The position numbers were made by a program, and so were the translations under genes. The notes under the pieces are model-generated. The model did no database searches. It had not been told where the DNA came from and worked only from the letters and a program-made list of their open reading frames with translations. 64,000 nucleotides of DNA, taken from positions 62,001 to 126,000 of the forward strand of contig CAWBBL010000027.1 of NCBI GenBank assembly GCA_963786985.1. Reading direction: 5' to 3'. This DNA comes from Desertimonas sp963786985. Its GTDB lineage: Bacteria > Actinomycetota > Acidimicrobiia > Acidimicrobiales > Ilumatobacteraceae. The number at the start of each line of letters is the position of its first letter. Positions within the stretch are counted from its first letter, which is position 1. This document shows, piece by piece, positions 24,030 through 32,146 of the stretch.

Positions 24030-25372
24030 GCTCCCGCGAGCTGGAGGCGATCGCCGCCGGGATCATCGACCGGGCCCGTCCGGGCGAGCAGATCGAGGCC
24101 TATGTGTCGCGAGGCGGCGAGACGCAGGTGCGGGTCTACCAGGGCAGCGTCGAGAAGTATGTCTCGGCGGACAGCGCCGGGGTCGGCGTCAGAGTGATCA
24201 CTGACGGCCGCACCGGGTTCGCCTATGCCGGCACGCTCGATGAGTCGGCGCTCGACGAGGTCGTCGCCGAGGCCCGCGACAACGTCACGTTCGGCACCGT
24301 CGACGAGTGGGCCGGCTTGGCCGAGCCCGACGGCGTCCCCGTCACCGAACAGTCGCTGTGGAGCGACGAGCTCGCCGCGTATCCGAACGAGGGCAAGATC
24401 GAGCTGGCCCTCGAATTGGAGAAGCTGGCACTCGCCGCCGACCCGCGGATCCGCATCGACGACGCCAACTACGCCGACGGGTGGTCGGAACACGCCGTCG
24501 CCACGACGACCGGAATCCTCCGCGGCGGCCGCTCGAATGGTTGCTACGTGATGGCGTCGACGCTCGCCGATGAGGGCGGCGAGACGCAGACCGGCTTCGG
24601 GTTCAGCGTCGGCCGCCATCCCGGCGAGCTCGACCTGTCCGTGGCGGCCGGTGACGCGGCGACCCGAGCGACCCGACTGCTCGGCGCCACCAAGCCGGCG
24701 AGCAAGCGGGTCACGGTGGTGCTCGCCCCGTTCGTCACTGCCCAGTTCCTGTCGATCATCGGCTCGACGTTGAATGGCGAGAGCCTGGTCAAGGGCCGCA
24801 GCCTGTTCCGCGATCGCCTCGGCGAGCAGGTCGCCGCCGACGCGGTCACGCTCGTCGACGACCCCACGAACCCGCTCGCCTATACCGCGACGGACGTCGA
24901 CGGCGAGGGACTGGCCGCGCGGCGCAACGTGCTCATCGACGGCGGTGTGCTCGGCAAGTTCGTGCACTCCAGCTACTCCGCCCGCCGGGCGAAGACGGTG
25001 TCGACCGGGAATGCGGTGCGCGGTGGGTACGCCAGCTCGACGGGCACTGGCTGCTTGGCCTTACAGCTGCAACCAGGGACCAGGGACCAAGCCGCACTCA
25101 TCGCCGACGTCGACGACGGAGTGCTCATCGACATGGTGTACGGCCTCCACTCTGGCGTCAACCCGGTCAGCGGCGACTTCTCGACTGGTGCCTCAGGGCT
25201 GTTGATCGGCGACGGCGAGCTCGGGGCTCCGGTTCGCGAGTTCACGATCGGGTCGACACTGCAACGGATGTTGCTCGACGCCGTCGAGGTCGGTGGTGAC
25301 GTCGACTGGTTGCCGATGGGTGCCGCGGGGGTCAGCCTGGTGATCCGCGACGTCACGATGAGCGGCGCGTGA
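24026..25372 (+). CDS. tldE: TldE/PmbA family metallopeptidase subunit
   Basis: The partner of TldD, 448 residues. It has the TldD/PmbA fold (SRELEAIAAGIIDRA..., YVSADSAGVGVRVITDGRTGFAYAGTLDE) but lacks the HExxxH zinc site, as is normal for TldE, whose role is structural and substrate-guiding. SGVNPVSGDFSTGASGLLI and EFTIGSTLQRML mark the C-terminal part. Translation is coupled to tldD. Confidence 0.9.
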   Translation: MSSRELEAIAAGIIDRARPGEQIEAYVSRGGETQVRVYQGSVEKYVSADSAGVGVRVITDGRTGFAYAGTLDESALDEVVAEARDNVTFGTVDEWAGLAEPDGVPVTEQSLWSDELAAYPNEGKIELALELEKLALAADPRIRIDDANYADGWSEHAVATTTGILRGGRSNGCYVMASTLADEGGETQTGFGFSVGRHPGELDLSVAAGDAATRATRLLGATKPASKRVTVVLAPFVTAQFLSIIGSTLNGESLVKGRSLFRDRLGEQVAADAVTLVDDPTNPLAYTATDVDGEGLAARRNVLIDGGVLGKFVHSSYSARRAKTVSTGNAVRGGYASSTGTGCLALQLQPGTRDQAALIADVDDGVLIDMVYGLHSGVNPVSGDFSTGASGLLIGDGELGAPVREFTIGSTLQRMLLDAVEVGGDVDWLPMGAAGVSLVIRDVTMSGA

Positions 25373-25422
25373 CGCTTCGCTTTCGCAACCGGAGGGTCGA
25401 CTGACGGCCGTAGTCGCAGACG

Positions 25423-26247
25423 ATGCCGATCTCGCACGCCATCATCCTCGGTCTCGTCCAAGGGCTGACCGAGTTCCTCCCGATCTCGTCCAGCGGCCAT
25501 CTGCTGATCGTGCCGTGGCTGTTCAACTGGAACGACTTCGACGACGAGAGCATCGAGAAGGCATTCGACGTGGCCCTGCACATCGGCACCCTGATCGCCG
25601 CGATCGTGTACTTCCGCCACGATCTGGCGCGCTACATCGCAGCCGGATGGCGCGCGTTGCGGCCGTCCGGTCGCGGCGATCCTGATGGTCGGGTCGCCTG
25701 GTTGCTGCTCCTGTCGACGGTGCCGGCGGCCGCTGTCGGGGCGCTGTTCGAGGATCAGATCGACGAGAATCTGGGCACCCCGACAATCATCGCCATCTCG
25801 CTGATCCTCGGCGGTCTGCTGCTCGGCGTGGCCGACCGAGTGTCGGGTGTCCGCACGGTCGACGACCTGCACACCCGCGACGCAGTGCTCATCGGTGCCG
25901 CCCAGGCGTTGGCCCTCAACCCTGGCACCTCGCGCTCGGGGATCACGATGACCGCCGGCAGGTTCGCCCATTTCGATCGTGACGCCGCGGCGCGCATCAG
26001 TTTCTTGATGATGATCCCCGTGACGGCAGGTGCCGTCGCCTTGAAGATGGGCGGTCTGGCCAACGACGGGATTCCCGAGGGGTTGGCCGTGCCGATGCTC
26101 GTGGGCATCGTGACCTCGGGAATTTCTGGGTGGTTGGCCGTATGGGGCCTGTTGCGCCTCGTCCGCACCCACAGTTTCCTGCCGTTCGTCATCTACCGAG
26201 TCGTGGCCGGGCTGTTCCTGCTGTGCGTCGTCGCCTACCGCGCCTGA
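25423..26247 (+). CDS. uppP: Undecaprenyl-diphosphatase
   Basis: An integral membrane enzyme of 274 residues that dephosphorylates undecaprenyl pyrophosphate to recycle the cell-wall lipid carrier; overproduction gives bacitracin resistance in other bacteria. Landmarks are ILGLVQGLTEFLPISSSGHLLI (residues about 8-29, catalytic Glu/Ser/His) and LNPGTSRSGITMTAGRF (about 164-180, catalytic Arg). Length and about eight hydrophobic segments are normal. It may be transcribed with tldDE; 50 bp separates them. Confidence 0.95.
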   Translation: MPISHAIILGLVQGLTEFLPISSSGHLLIVPWLFNWNDFDDESIEKAFDVALHIGTLIAAIVYFRHDLARYIAAGWRALRPSGRGDPDGRVAWLLLLSTVPAAAVGALFEDQIDENLGTPTIIAISLILGGLLLGVADRVSGVRTVDDLHTRDAVLIGAAQALALNPGTSRSGITMTAGRFAHFDRDAAARISFLMMIPVTAGAVALKMGGLANDGIPEGLAVPMLVGIVTSGISGWLAVWGLLRLVRTHSFLPFVIYRVVAGLFLLCVVAYRA

Positions 26248-26251
26248 GCGT

Positions 26252-26830
26252 TCACGGTCTGAGCAGGAGGGCGACGTCACCGCTCGCCACGGCATGGGCT
26301 ACCCGCGGCGCCTCGTCGGCAGGAACGGCGACGAGCAGGGCGTCACTGGCGCTGCCGACGACGGCGCCCTCAGCGGCGATCACGACGCCACCGGCCGACA
26401 GCGTCACCCCGTCACCGACGCGGGCTCCGGACCCCACCCGCTCGGCGACGGCGACGGCGAGCCAGCCATCCGGGATGAGCGATTGCGGGGCGCCGCTCGG
26501 CGCCACGTCATGGGCCACGATCACCTCGCCGGCGGCGACGCGCTGTCGGGCGAGCGCCCCCGCCTCCAACTCCGTCAGGGCAGCGACAGGAACCATCGGC
26601 GCCGGCAGTTGGCGTGGTTCGGCAACGCCGTCGAGCGCCGCGCCGGGCTCGATGTCCGAACGGGCGACGAGCACACGGCGCGTCTCACCCCACGACTGGC
26701 GGGCTGCGTCGACGCCGCCGGCGGCGCGCATCACGAGAAGTCCCGCACTCCCCGCCAGGACGGCAACGATCGCCCAGTAGAGCCATGGCGAGCGGGCCAG
26801 GAGCTGGCGCAGACGAGCAACGATGGACAT
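26252..26830 (-). CDS. SAF-domain protein, CpaB/RcpC-like
   Basis: A 192-residue protein with a single N-terminal membrane anchor (about 14-36: SPWLYWAIVAVLAGSAGLLVM) followed by a SAF domain (RRVLVARSDIEPGAALDGVAEPRQLPAPMVP...VIVAHDVAP). This layout matches CpaB/RcpC, which assemble Flp/Tad pili, but no other pilus gene is present, so it may be an orphan with another role. GGGAGG precedes the ATG by 4 nt, an unusually clear ribosome-binding site for this window. It is convergent with uppP, 4 bp away. Confidence 0.72.
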   Translation of the reverse strand: MSIVARLRQLLARSPWLYWAIVAVLAGSAGLLVMRAAGGVDAARQSWGETRRVLVARSDIEPGAALDGVAEPRQLPAPMVPVAALTELEAGALARQRVAAGEVIVAHDVAPSGAPQSLIPDGWLAVAVAERVGSGARVGDGVTLSAGGVVIAAEGAVVGSASDALLVAVPADEAPRVAHAVASGDVALLLRP

Positions 26831-26910
26831 CGAACCTCCCGATACGACGGCGGTCGTGATCAGGGGGAGTCGGGTACCTCGAACCTACCGGGGCGACGCG
26901 GCGGTTGGTG

Positions 26911-27266
26911 TCAGGGGGTGGCGGAGGCCTTGGCGTCGGACTTCTTCGGCGTGCTCGTCGACGTCTCCGACTTCTCTGACCCGCTGGTTGACTTCGACGA
27001 CTCGGACGACGAGCTGGCCGTCGCATCAATCGATCGACCTTCGATTCGGCCTTCGCATCGGCCTTCTTCGACGACGTGCTGCGGCTGTCGGTCTTGTAGA
27101 AACCGTTGCCGCGGAACGTCACGCCGACGGGCGTGAAGACCTTCTTGACCGCCATCTTGCGACCGGACCGCGGGTGCTTGAACGACGTCAGGGCGTCTTC
27201 GTCGAACGACTGCTGGACCTCGATGGTCTCGCCGGTCTTGACGAACTTGTAGACATACGTTGGCAT
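26911..27266 (-). pseudogene. FmdB-type zinc ribbon protein, frameshifted in the tail
   Basis: From ATG 27266 the frame encodes MPTYVYKFVKTGETIEVQQ, then DALTSFKHPRSGRKMAVKKVF and VTFRGNGFYKTDSRSTSSKKAD, which is the FmdB-family regulatory domain layout (PTYxYxC..., GxGFYxTD), although the zinc-ribbon cysteines are absent. The expected low-complexity tail (ATASSSSESSKSTSGSEKSE, then TPKKSDAKASATP and a stop at 26911) is in a different frame. The shift lies at about 27025-27040, in GGTCGATCGATTG, a tract of GATC units where loss of one 4-bp unit would explain it. Read without correction the frame runs into the CpaB-like gene. It may be a sequencing error or a real lesion in a dispensable tail. 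Confidence 0.75.
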
Positions 27267-27299
27267 CCGAATGTGGACGATACCGGCGCGCCTCGTCGA

Positions 27300-27305
27300 T
27301 AGGGT
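27300..27305 (+). promoter_or_regulatory. -10 element, galU leader array
   Basis: TAGGGT, 9 nt before the ATG of the first repeat ORF. The transcript would therefore begin at or next to the array, 280 nt before galU itself. Confidence 0.5.
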
Positions 27306-27314
27306 TCGCGATCC

Positions 27315-27410
27315 ATGACTGTCCATTGCGTTCCCCGGCCACGCAGGCCGGTGCTGGCCGCTCCCTCGCTGGCGCTCGGTCGCTCGCATCGGATTCGGGT
27401 CATTCCATGA
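27315..27410 (+). CDS. galU leader ORF 1 (31 aa)
   Basis: First ORF of the array, MTVHC followed by PRPRRP, SLALGRSH and ending RIRVIP. It has a leaderless-type -10 nine nt upstream. Its TGA overlaps the ATG of the next ORF (CCATGA). No domain is recognisable. Translation is inferred only from the promoter position and the stop-start overlaps. Confidence 0.42.
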   Translation: MTVHCVPRPRRPVLAAPSLALGRSHRIRVIP

Positions 27411-27502
27411 CCGTGCATTGCGTTCCCCGGCCACGCAGGCCGGTGCTGGCCGCTCCCTCGCTGGCGCTCGGTCGCTCGCATCGGATTCGGGTCATTCCAT
27501 GA
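27407..27502 (+). CDS. galU leader ORF 2 (31 aa)
   Basis: Encodes the same peptide as ORF 1 from a unit with two synonymous third-base changes in codons 2 and 3. It begins on the ORF 1 stop and ends on the ORF 3 start, each as ATGA, so it can only be reached efficiently by ribosomes already translating ORF 1. Confidence 0.4.
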   Translation: MTVHCVPRPRRPVLAAPSLALGRSHRIRVIP

Positions 27503-27594
27503 CCGTGCATTGCGTTCCCCGGCCACGCAGGCCGGTGCTGGCCGCTCCCTCGCTGGCGCTCGGTCGCTCGCATCGGATTCGGGTCATTCCATGA
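27499..27594 (+). CDS. galU leader ORF 3 (31 aa)
   Basis: Third copy; its stop overlaps the galU ATG as ATGA. This is the direct link through which leader translation would set galU initiation. Confidence 0.4.
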   Translation: MTVHCVPRPRRPVLAAPSLALGRSHRIRVIP

Positions 27595-28478
27595 CGGTTC
27601 GTTGCGCCGTCATTCCGGCAGCCGGTTTGGGAACCCGCTTCCTTCCCGCCACCAAGGCGGTTCCCAAGGAACTCCTCCCGATCGGCGACACGCCGCTGCT
27701 CCAGCTCATCATCGACGAGGCGCTCGGGGCCGGGATCGATCACATCGTCGTCGTGTCCAACCGCGCCAAGCCGGGGATCGAGGCCTACTTCGAGGATCGC
27801 CCTGACGTGATCGAGGCGCTGGAGAAGCAAGGCCGCCATGAGCTCGCCGAACGGATTCGCAGCATCGGGTCGGACTGGCGGGCGACGATCGTCTACCAGG
27901 ACCAACCGCGCGGGTTGGGCCACGCCGTGGGATGCGCCCGTGAGGCGGTCGGTGACCAGCCGTTCGCCGTGATGCTGCCCGATGAACTGATGGGCAGCTC
28001 CTCGCTGCTCGCCCACATGAACGGCGTCTGCATCAGCTCCGGCGGCAGCGTCGTCGCTCTCAAGCAAATCCCGACCGAGGACGTCGGTGCCTACGGAGTC
28101 ATCGATCCGTTGTCGCCCGTCGACCCCGACGGAGTCGTCGCGATCGGTGGAATGGTCGAGAAGCCAGACCCTGCCGAGGCCCCGAGTGATCTCATCATCA
28201 TCGGCCGCTACGTACTGACGCCGGATGTGTTCGACGAGATCGCCGTGCTCAAGCCGGGCGCCATCGGCGAGATCCAGCTCACCGACGCGTTGCGTGCCCA
28301 GGCGGCCCGGGCCCCGTTCCACGGGGTGCTCAGCGAGGTCGAGCGCTTCGACACCGGCACGCCGGTCGGCTACCTCCAAGCCGCGATCTCGATCACGATG
28401 CGCCGTCCGGAGTTCGGCGCCGAACTCGTCCGCTTCGTCGAGGGGCTGGACACGCGCACGCACGTAACCGGGCACTGA
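27591..28478 (+). CDS. galU: UTP-glucose-1-phosphate uridylyltransferase
   Basis: Makes UDP-glucose from UTP and glucose 1-phosphate for glycan, glycolipid and trehalose synthesis. The 295-residue sequence has the nucleotide-binding IPAAGLGTRFLPATKAVPKELLPIGDTP (about 8-35), LPDELMGS, GMVEKP and the C-terminal RFDTGTPVGYLQA. It is the start gene of a neighbourhood conserved in actinobacteria (galU, moeA/glp, sepX/glpR). A phosphohexomutase that could supply glucose 1-phosphate lies 10 kb downstream. Start chosen at ATG 27591, where the last leader ORF ends. Confidence 0.95.
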   Translation: MTVRCAVIPAAGLGTRFLPATKAVPKELLPIGDTPLLQLIIDEALGAGIDHIVVVSNRAKPGIEAYFEDRPDVIEALEKQGRHELAERIRSIGSDWRATIVYQDQPRGLGHAVGCAREAVGDQPFAVMLPDELMGSSSLLAHMNGVCISSGGSVVALKQIPTEDVGAYGVIDPLSPVDPDGVVAIGGMVEKPDPAEAPSDLIIIGRYVLTPDVFDEIAVLKPGAIGEIQLTDALRAQAARAPFHGVLSEVERFDTGTPVGYLQAAISITMRRPEFGAELVRFVEGLDTRTHVTGH

Positions 28479-28489
28479 GCACGGCGACG

Positions 28490-29062
28490 TCACGTGGCGG
28501 TGCGGCGGAAACGCTGCTCCTCGTCGAGGACCAAGCCGAACTCGTCGACCGTGACCTCGCGCACGGCACCGCTGGTCACCACGGTGTGCCGATACGTCCG
28601 TTCGTCGAGACGTTCGTAACGCACCGACTGCCGGACGGCCGCCAGCGTCTCGACGTCGACATCGATGACGTCGAGGGCGGCGGACTCCCCCACGGCGAGG
28701 GTCAGCCGACGGATCGGGATCGTCAGCGTGAATGGTGTGCAGGTCAGCTCGATATCAGCGCACCCGTCGAGCTCGGCGCGGTACGACCCGTTGACCTCAC
28801 CCCACTGATGCGCGGCGTCGATCGCCAGCCACAGGTCGGGCTCATCGAGGTCGCGGAACAGGAGGAACTGGCGCACGTGCCACGTCGGGGCCAGGCGCAG
28901 GACGTACTCGACTTGCTCCTTGCCGACGCGACCGACGGCCGTCCACGCCTCGTTGTCCCACGACAGGCTCAAGGTCTCCGAGTGGTGGCCATCCCACGTC
29001 GACCAGCAGACCTGGTGCCCGTCAGATGAGAACGTCGTCAGGCGCGAATGCGACTCAGGCAT
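28490..29062 (-). CDS. Putative glycolipid-binding family protein
   Basis: A soluble 190-residue beta-rich protein. Its pattern (CWSTWDGHHSETLSLSW, then GKEQVEYVLRLAPTWHVRQFLLF and LWLAIDAAHQWGEVNGSYRAELDGCADIELTCTPFT) resembles the putative glycolipid-binding family known from Pseudomonas PA1994-like structures. No enzymatic motif is seen. ATG 29062 was chosen; a GTG 18 bp upstream (29080) touches the border of a start-site repeat and is the alternative. It is convergent with galU (11 bp) and divergent from moeA. Confidence 0.65.
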   Translation of the reverse strand: MPESHSRLTTFSSDGHQVCWSTWDGHHSETLSLSWDNEAWTAVGRVGKEQVEYVLRLAPTWHVRQFLLFRDLDEPDLWLAIDAAHQWGEVNGSYRAELDGCADIELTCTPFTLTIPIRRLTLAVGESAALDVIDVDVETLAAVRQSVRYERLDERTYRHTVVTSGAVREVTVDEFGLVLDEEQRFRRTAT

Positions 29063-29083
29063 CCAGCTCTGTCTATCCACTGC

Positions 29084-29144
29084 GTTCCCCGGCCACGCAG
29101 GCCCGCAGGCCGCGGCCGCTCACTCGCTGGCGCCCGGTGCTCGA
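29084..29144 (+). repeat. Start-codon repeat core upstream of moeA
   Basis: GTTCCCCGGCCACGCAGG followed by GGCCGCTCACTCGCTGGCGC, with a small internal insertion and a changed 3' end relative to the 59-bp core. The 3' end lies 12 bp before the moeA GTG and the 5' border (CACTGC) touches the possible GTG of the divergent gene. Confidence 0.75.
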
Positions 29145-29150
29145 TACGGT
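29145..29150 (+). promoter_or_regulatory. -10 element, moeA
   Basis: TACGGT, 6 nt before GTG 29157; it starts right where the repeat core ends. Confidence 0.5.
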
Positions 29151-29156
29151 GAGGCC

Positions 29157-30359
29157 GTGATCAGCCTCGTGGACGCCCAGCGTGTGGTCCTCGACGCCTG
29201 CCCGCCGTTGGAACCGGTGATGGTCGTGGCGACCGATGCGATCGGTCTCGTGCTGGCCGACGACGTGTCCGCCGGTGAGGACGTCCCGCCGTTTGCGAAC
29301 AGCGCCGTGGACGGCTACGCCGTCGTGGCCGGGGACACCGCTGCGCCACCGGCGGACCTCACGGTGGTCGGCGAGCTGGCGGCCGGTGCTCCTCCGCCGG
29401 CGATGCCGATCACCTCCGGTCAGACGATCCGGATCATGACCGGTGCGCCGATGCCCGCTGGTGCCGACGCGGTGGTGATGGTCGAGGACTCCGAGTTGCT
29501 CGACCGCGACACCGTGCGACTCAGGGCGACGGTGACGGCGGGGACCTCGGTGCGGGCTGCCGGTGACGACGTACATCGCGGCGCCGTCGTGTTCGGTGCC
29601 GGAACGGTGGTCACGCCGGCAGTTCTCGGGGTTCTCGCCAGCATCAATGCCCGTGCGGTGCGCGCCTTTCCACGTGCTCGGGTCAGCGTGCTGTCCACCG
29701 GTGACGAGCTGGTGACCGACGGTTCGGCGTTGGCGCCCGGCCAGATCCGCGAGACCAACCAGACGATGCTCGCGCCGCTGCTCACTGCCGCCGGCTGCCT
29801 CGTGAGCTCGCTGGGTGTAGTCCCCGACGACGAGCAGACGCTGGAGGCCGTGTTGCGCCAGGCCGCGTCCTCGTCGGACGCCGTCGTCACCAGCGGCGGG
29901 GTCAGCATGGGGGACTACGACGTTGTCAAGGCCGTGCTCGGTCGGATCGCCGAGATGCGCTGGATGCAGGTCGCCATCAAACCGGCCAAGCCGTTCGCCT
30001 TTGGCACGATCGACGGGGTGCCGGTGTTCGGGCTGCCGGGCAACCCGGTGAGCTCGCTGGTCAGCTTCGAGCTGTTGGCCCGCCCGGCGTTGCGCCGCAT
30101 GATGGGCCACACCGAACCATTCCGGCCGGCGATTCCGGCGATGGCCGACGGTGGGCTCCAGCGGCGCCCCGACGGCAAGGTCCATCTCGTTCGAGTCGTC
30201 GGCCGGTTCGCCGAGGACGGCCGGTTGCACGTCGAGCCGGTGTCCGCCCAGGGGAGTCACCAGTTGGCCGCCACCGCGTTGGCCAACGCCCTGGCGATCG
30301 TCGACGACGGCGACGGCATCGCCCCCGGCGGCACCGTGCCGACCATGCTGTTGACCTGA
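29157..30359 (+). CDS. moeA: Molybdopterin molybdotransferase MoeA / gephyrin-like Glp
   Basis: A 400-residue protein with the MoeA domain order: N-terminal domain with PPFANSAVDGYAVVAGD (about 41-57), linker with TGAPMPAGADAVVMVED (about 98-114), the molybdopterin-binding domain (VSVLSTGDELV, TSGGVSMGDYDVVK, FGLPGNPVSSLVSFELL) and C-terminal domain IV. It would insert molybdate into adenylated molybdopterin. Its place between galU and a SepX/GlpR-type gene is the one occupied by Glp, the MoeA-like divisome protein described in Corynebacterium; with moaA and moaC adjacent either or both roles are possible. GTG 29157 follows TACGGT by 6 nt. Confidence 0.9.
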   Translation: MISLVDAQRVVLDACPPLEPVMVVATDAIGLVLADDVSAGEDVPPFANSAVDGYAVVAGDTAAPPADLTVVGELAAGAPPPAMPITSGQTIRIMTGAPMPAGADAVVMVEDSELLDRDTVRLRATVTAGTSVRAAGDDVHRGAVVFGAGTVVTPAVLGVLASINARAVRAFPRARVSVLSTGDELVTDGSALAPGQIRETNQTMLAPLLTAAGCLVSSLGVVPDDEQTLEAVLRQAASSSDAVVTSGGVSMGDYDVVKAVLGRIAEMRWMQVAIKPAKPFAFGTIDGVPVFGLPGNPVSSLVSFELLARPALRRMMGHTEPFRPAIPAMADGGLQRRPDGKVHLVRVVGRFAEDGRLHVEPVSAQGSHQLAATALANALAIVDDGDGIAPGGTVPTMLLT

Positions 30360-30396
30360 TCCCTCAGGTCGGAGTGTCCGCTGCGATCGGAGTTCA

Positions 30397-30417
30397 CGTG
30401 CTGACGTTTCCAGCACG
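30397..30417. terminator. Hairpin between convergent moeA and moaA
   Basis: Perfect 7-bp arms CGTGCTG / CAGCACG with a 7-nt loop, in the 78-bp gap between two stop codons. No U-tract, so activity is uncertain. Confidence 0.45.
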
Positions 30418-30437
30418 AACCACGCCAACGACGGAGC

Positions 30438-31439
30438 TCAGCCGCCGATCTGCGACATCGATCGCGCCGGGCGGACGAAGTCGACCTGATTGATGTGGTG
30501 TCCGGCCCACTTCCCGGCAACGGCTCGCTCGATCCGGGCGGCCAGCTGATCGTCGCTCTCGCCACTGCGCAGGGCGCCGCGCAGGTCGGTCTCATCGGTG
30601 GCGAACAGGCACGTTCGAAACTGTCCGTCGGCGGTGAGACGGACCCGATCACAATCGCCACAGAACGGCTTGGTGACGCTGGGGATCACGCCGACCGTGC
30701 CGCCGCCATCGCGGTAACGCCAGCGGTCGGCGGGTGCCGCGCCGCGGGCGGTCAGCTGTTCGAGGGGATAGACGGCGTCGATGCGGGCGACGATCTCGTC
30801 CTGGCCGACGACTTGACCGCGGCCCCAGTCGCCACCGGCGTCGAGCGGCATCCACTCGATGAAGCGCACCTCGACGCCGCGCTCCCTGCCGAACGTGGCG
30901 AGGTCGACGATCTCGTCGTCGTTCGTCCCGCGCATGACGACCGTGTTGATCTTCACCGGATCGAATCCGGCGGCGCACGCCGCGTCGATCCCGTCGAGCA
31001 CGCGCGGCAGCTCGTCGCGGCGGGTCATCGCCGCGAACCGCTCGCGGTCCAACGTGTCGAGGCTGATGTTGACTCGGCGCAGGCCGGCTGCGCGTAGCTT
31101 GACGGCGAGCGAGCGCATGGTCGCTCCGTTGGTGGTCATCGCCACGTCGATCGGTCCGGTCTCGGTGCGCAGGTTGGCGAGCTTGGCCACGAGCACCGCG
31201 AGGTTGTGACGCACGGTTGGTTCACCGCCGGTGAGGCGGATGCCAGTGACGCCGTAACGCTCGACCATCAGCCGGGCGAGGCGTTCGAACTCCTCGAAGG
31301 TCAGCACGCCGGACCGCGGCAGCCAGGTCATCTCCTCGTCCATGCAATACGTGCAACGGAAGTTGCAGCGGTCGGTGACCGAGATGCGCAGGTCGCCCAC
31401 GACCCTCCCGAAGCGGTCGATCAGATTGGTGTGGGCCAC
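30438..31439 (-). CDS. moaA: GTP 3',8-cyclase
   Basis: A radical SAM enzyme of 333 residues that, with MoaC, makes cyclic pyranopterin monophosphate from GTP, the first stage of molybdenum cofactor synthesis. The SAM cluster is C25-x3-C29-x2-C32 (TDRCNFRCTYC); the second cluster cysteines are in KPFCGDCDRVRLTADGQFRTCLF. The mature C-terminal tail ends GG, as required for MoaA catalysis. GEPTVR and DTLDRERF are further conserved parts. It is divergent from moaC (64 bp between starts). Confidence 0.95.
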   Translation of the reverse strand: MAHTNLIDRFGRVVGDLRISVTDRCNFRCTYCMDEEMTWLPRSGVLTFEEFERLARLMVERYGVTGIRLTGGEPTVRHNLAVLVAKLANLRTETGPIDVAMTTNGATMRSLAVKLRAAGLRRVNISLDTLDRERFAAMTRRDELPRVLDGIDAACAAGFDPVKINTVVMRGTNDDEIVDLATFGRERGVEVRFIEWMPLDAGGDWGRGQVVGQDEIVARIDAVYPLEQLTARGAAPADRWRYRDGGGTVGVIPSVTKPFCGDCDRVRLTADGQFRTCLFATDETDLRGALRSGESDDQLAARIERAVAGKWAGHHINQVDFVRPARSMSQIGG

Positions 31440-31503
31440 CGTTCCAGGCTACGTGCGACGAGGGAGTCGCGCTCTGCGGGTTGCCAGGTGCGAGACTGTT
31501 GGC

Positions 31504-31998
31504 GTGAGCGATTTCACGCACCTCGACCCACTCGGCCGGGCCCGGATGGTCGATGTCACGCCGAAAGAGCCCACCCATCGACGCGCCGTGGCCCGCTGCA
31601 AAGTGTCGATGAAGCCCGAGACGACGGCGGCGATCGCCAACCGCGAGGTGAACAAGGGCGATGTGCTGTCGGTCGCGCGGATCGCCGCCATCCAGGCGGC
31701 CAAGCGGACCGCCGACACGATCCCGCTGTGCCACCCGGTCCTCGTCGGGGCGGTGTCGGTGAACTTCGAGATCGGTGACGACTTCGTCGCCGTCGAGGCC
31801 AACGTCGACACGGTCGACCGGACCGGTGTCGAGATGGAGGCGCTGCATGCATGCGCTGTTGCGGCGTTGACGATCTACGACATGTGCAAGTCCGTCGACC
31901 GCGGCATGGTCATCGGCGAGCTGGCGCTGTGGGAGAAGACCGGAGGACGTTCTGGCACGTATCGCCGGTCGCCGCTCGATGAGGAGGCCGGCGTGTGA
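31504..31998 (+). CDS. moaC: Cyclic pyranopterin monophosphate synthase
   Basis: 164 residues; the second enzyme of molybdopterin synthesis. Landmarks are ARMVDVTPKEPTHRRAVARCKVSM, KRTADTIPLCHPV (active-site Lys/His region) and GVEMEALHACAVAALTIYDMCKSVDRGM. The start is a GTG without a visible Shine-Dalgarno sequence. The moaA/moaC divergon sits between moeA and the sepX-like gene, an insertion into the usual galU-glp-glpR order. Confidence 0.95.
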   Translation: MSDFTHLDPLGRARMVDVTPKEPTHRRAVARCKVSMKPETTAAIANREVNKGDVLSVARIAAIQAAKRTADTIPLCHPVLVGAVSVNFEIGDDFVAVEANVDTVDRTGVEMEALHACAVAALTIYDMCKSVDRGMVIGELALWEKTGGRSGTYRRSPLDEEAGV

Positions 31999-32017
31999 CT
32001 GGGCAACGAGGGGATTG

Positions 32018-32047
32018 TTGCCTCTACGTGTCGAATCGTCGTACAAT
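32018..32047 (+). promoter_or_regulatory. Promoter of the SepX/GlpR-like gene
   Basis: TTGCCT (32018-32023), 18-bp spacer, TACAAT (32042-32047). This is the best -35/-10 pair on the forward strand here and, unlike most promoters in the window, leaves a leader of about 95 nt. Within that leader a five-codon ORF (32130-32147) stops on the gene's ATG as TGATG. Confidence 0.6.
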
Positions 32048-32146
32048 CGTAATGTGCACGGCGCTGGTGGAGAACTTTCCGATCCGCAGCCGAGCACGCT
32101 TTCCGGCGAGGCGTCGTGGTGACGCGGACATGACAGGGCGTCATTG

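Larger units (their letters stand above)
27315..27590 (+). repeat. Three tandem 92-bp start-codon repeat units before galU
   Basis: ATG codons at 27315, 27407, 27499 and then galU at 27591 are exactly 92 bp apart. Each unit is 15 bp resembling the galU start, the 59-bp core (27330-27388, 27422-27480, 27514-27572) and 18 bp of upstream sequence. The first codons differ by synonymous changes (ATGACTGTCCATTGC, ATGACCGTGCATTGC twice; galU ATGACGGTTCGTTGC), so the units are not identical copies. Confidence 0.92.

Noticed and set aside
22638..25372. tldD/tldE as part of a RiPP biosynthetic cluster
   Set aside because: No precursor peptide, cyclodehydratase, radical SAM maturase or exporter is adjacent; neighbours are uppP and a thioesterase.
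26252..26830. Tad/Flp pilus locus
   Set aside because: Only the CpaB-like protein is present; no CpaA, CpaE, CpaF, TadB/C or pilin gene is nearby.
27315..27590. Tandem 92-bp repeats before galU as a CRISPR or simple assembly artefact
   Set aside because: Units have no variable spacers and include gene start codons, so not CRISPR. They differ at several bases, and a second array of the same period with different flanks exists at bkdB, which a collapsed or duplicated assembly would not create.
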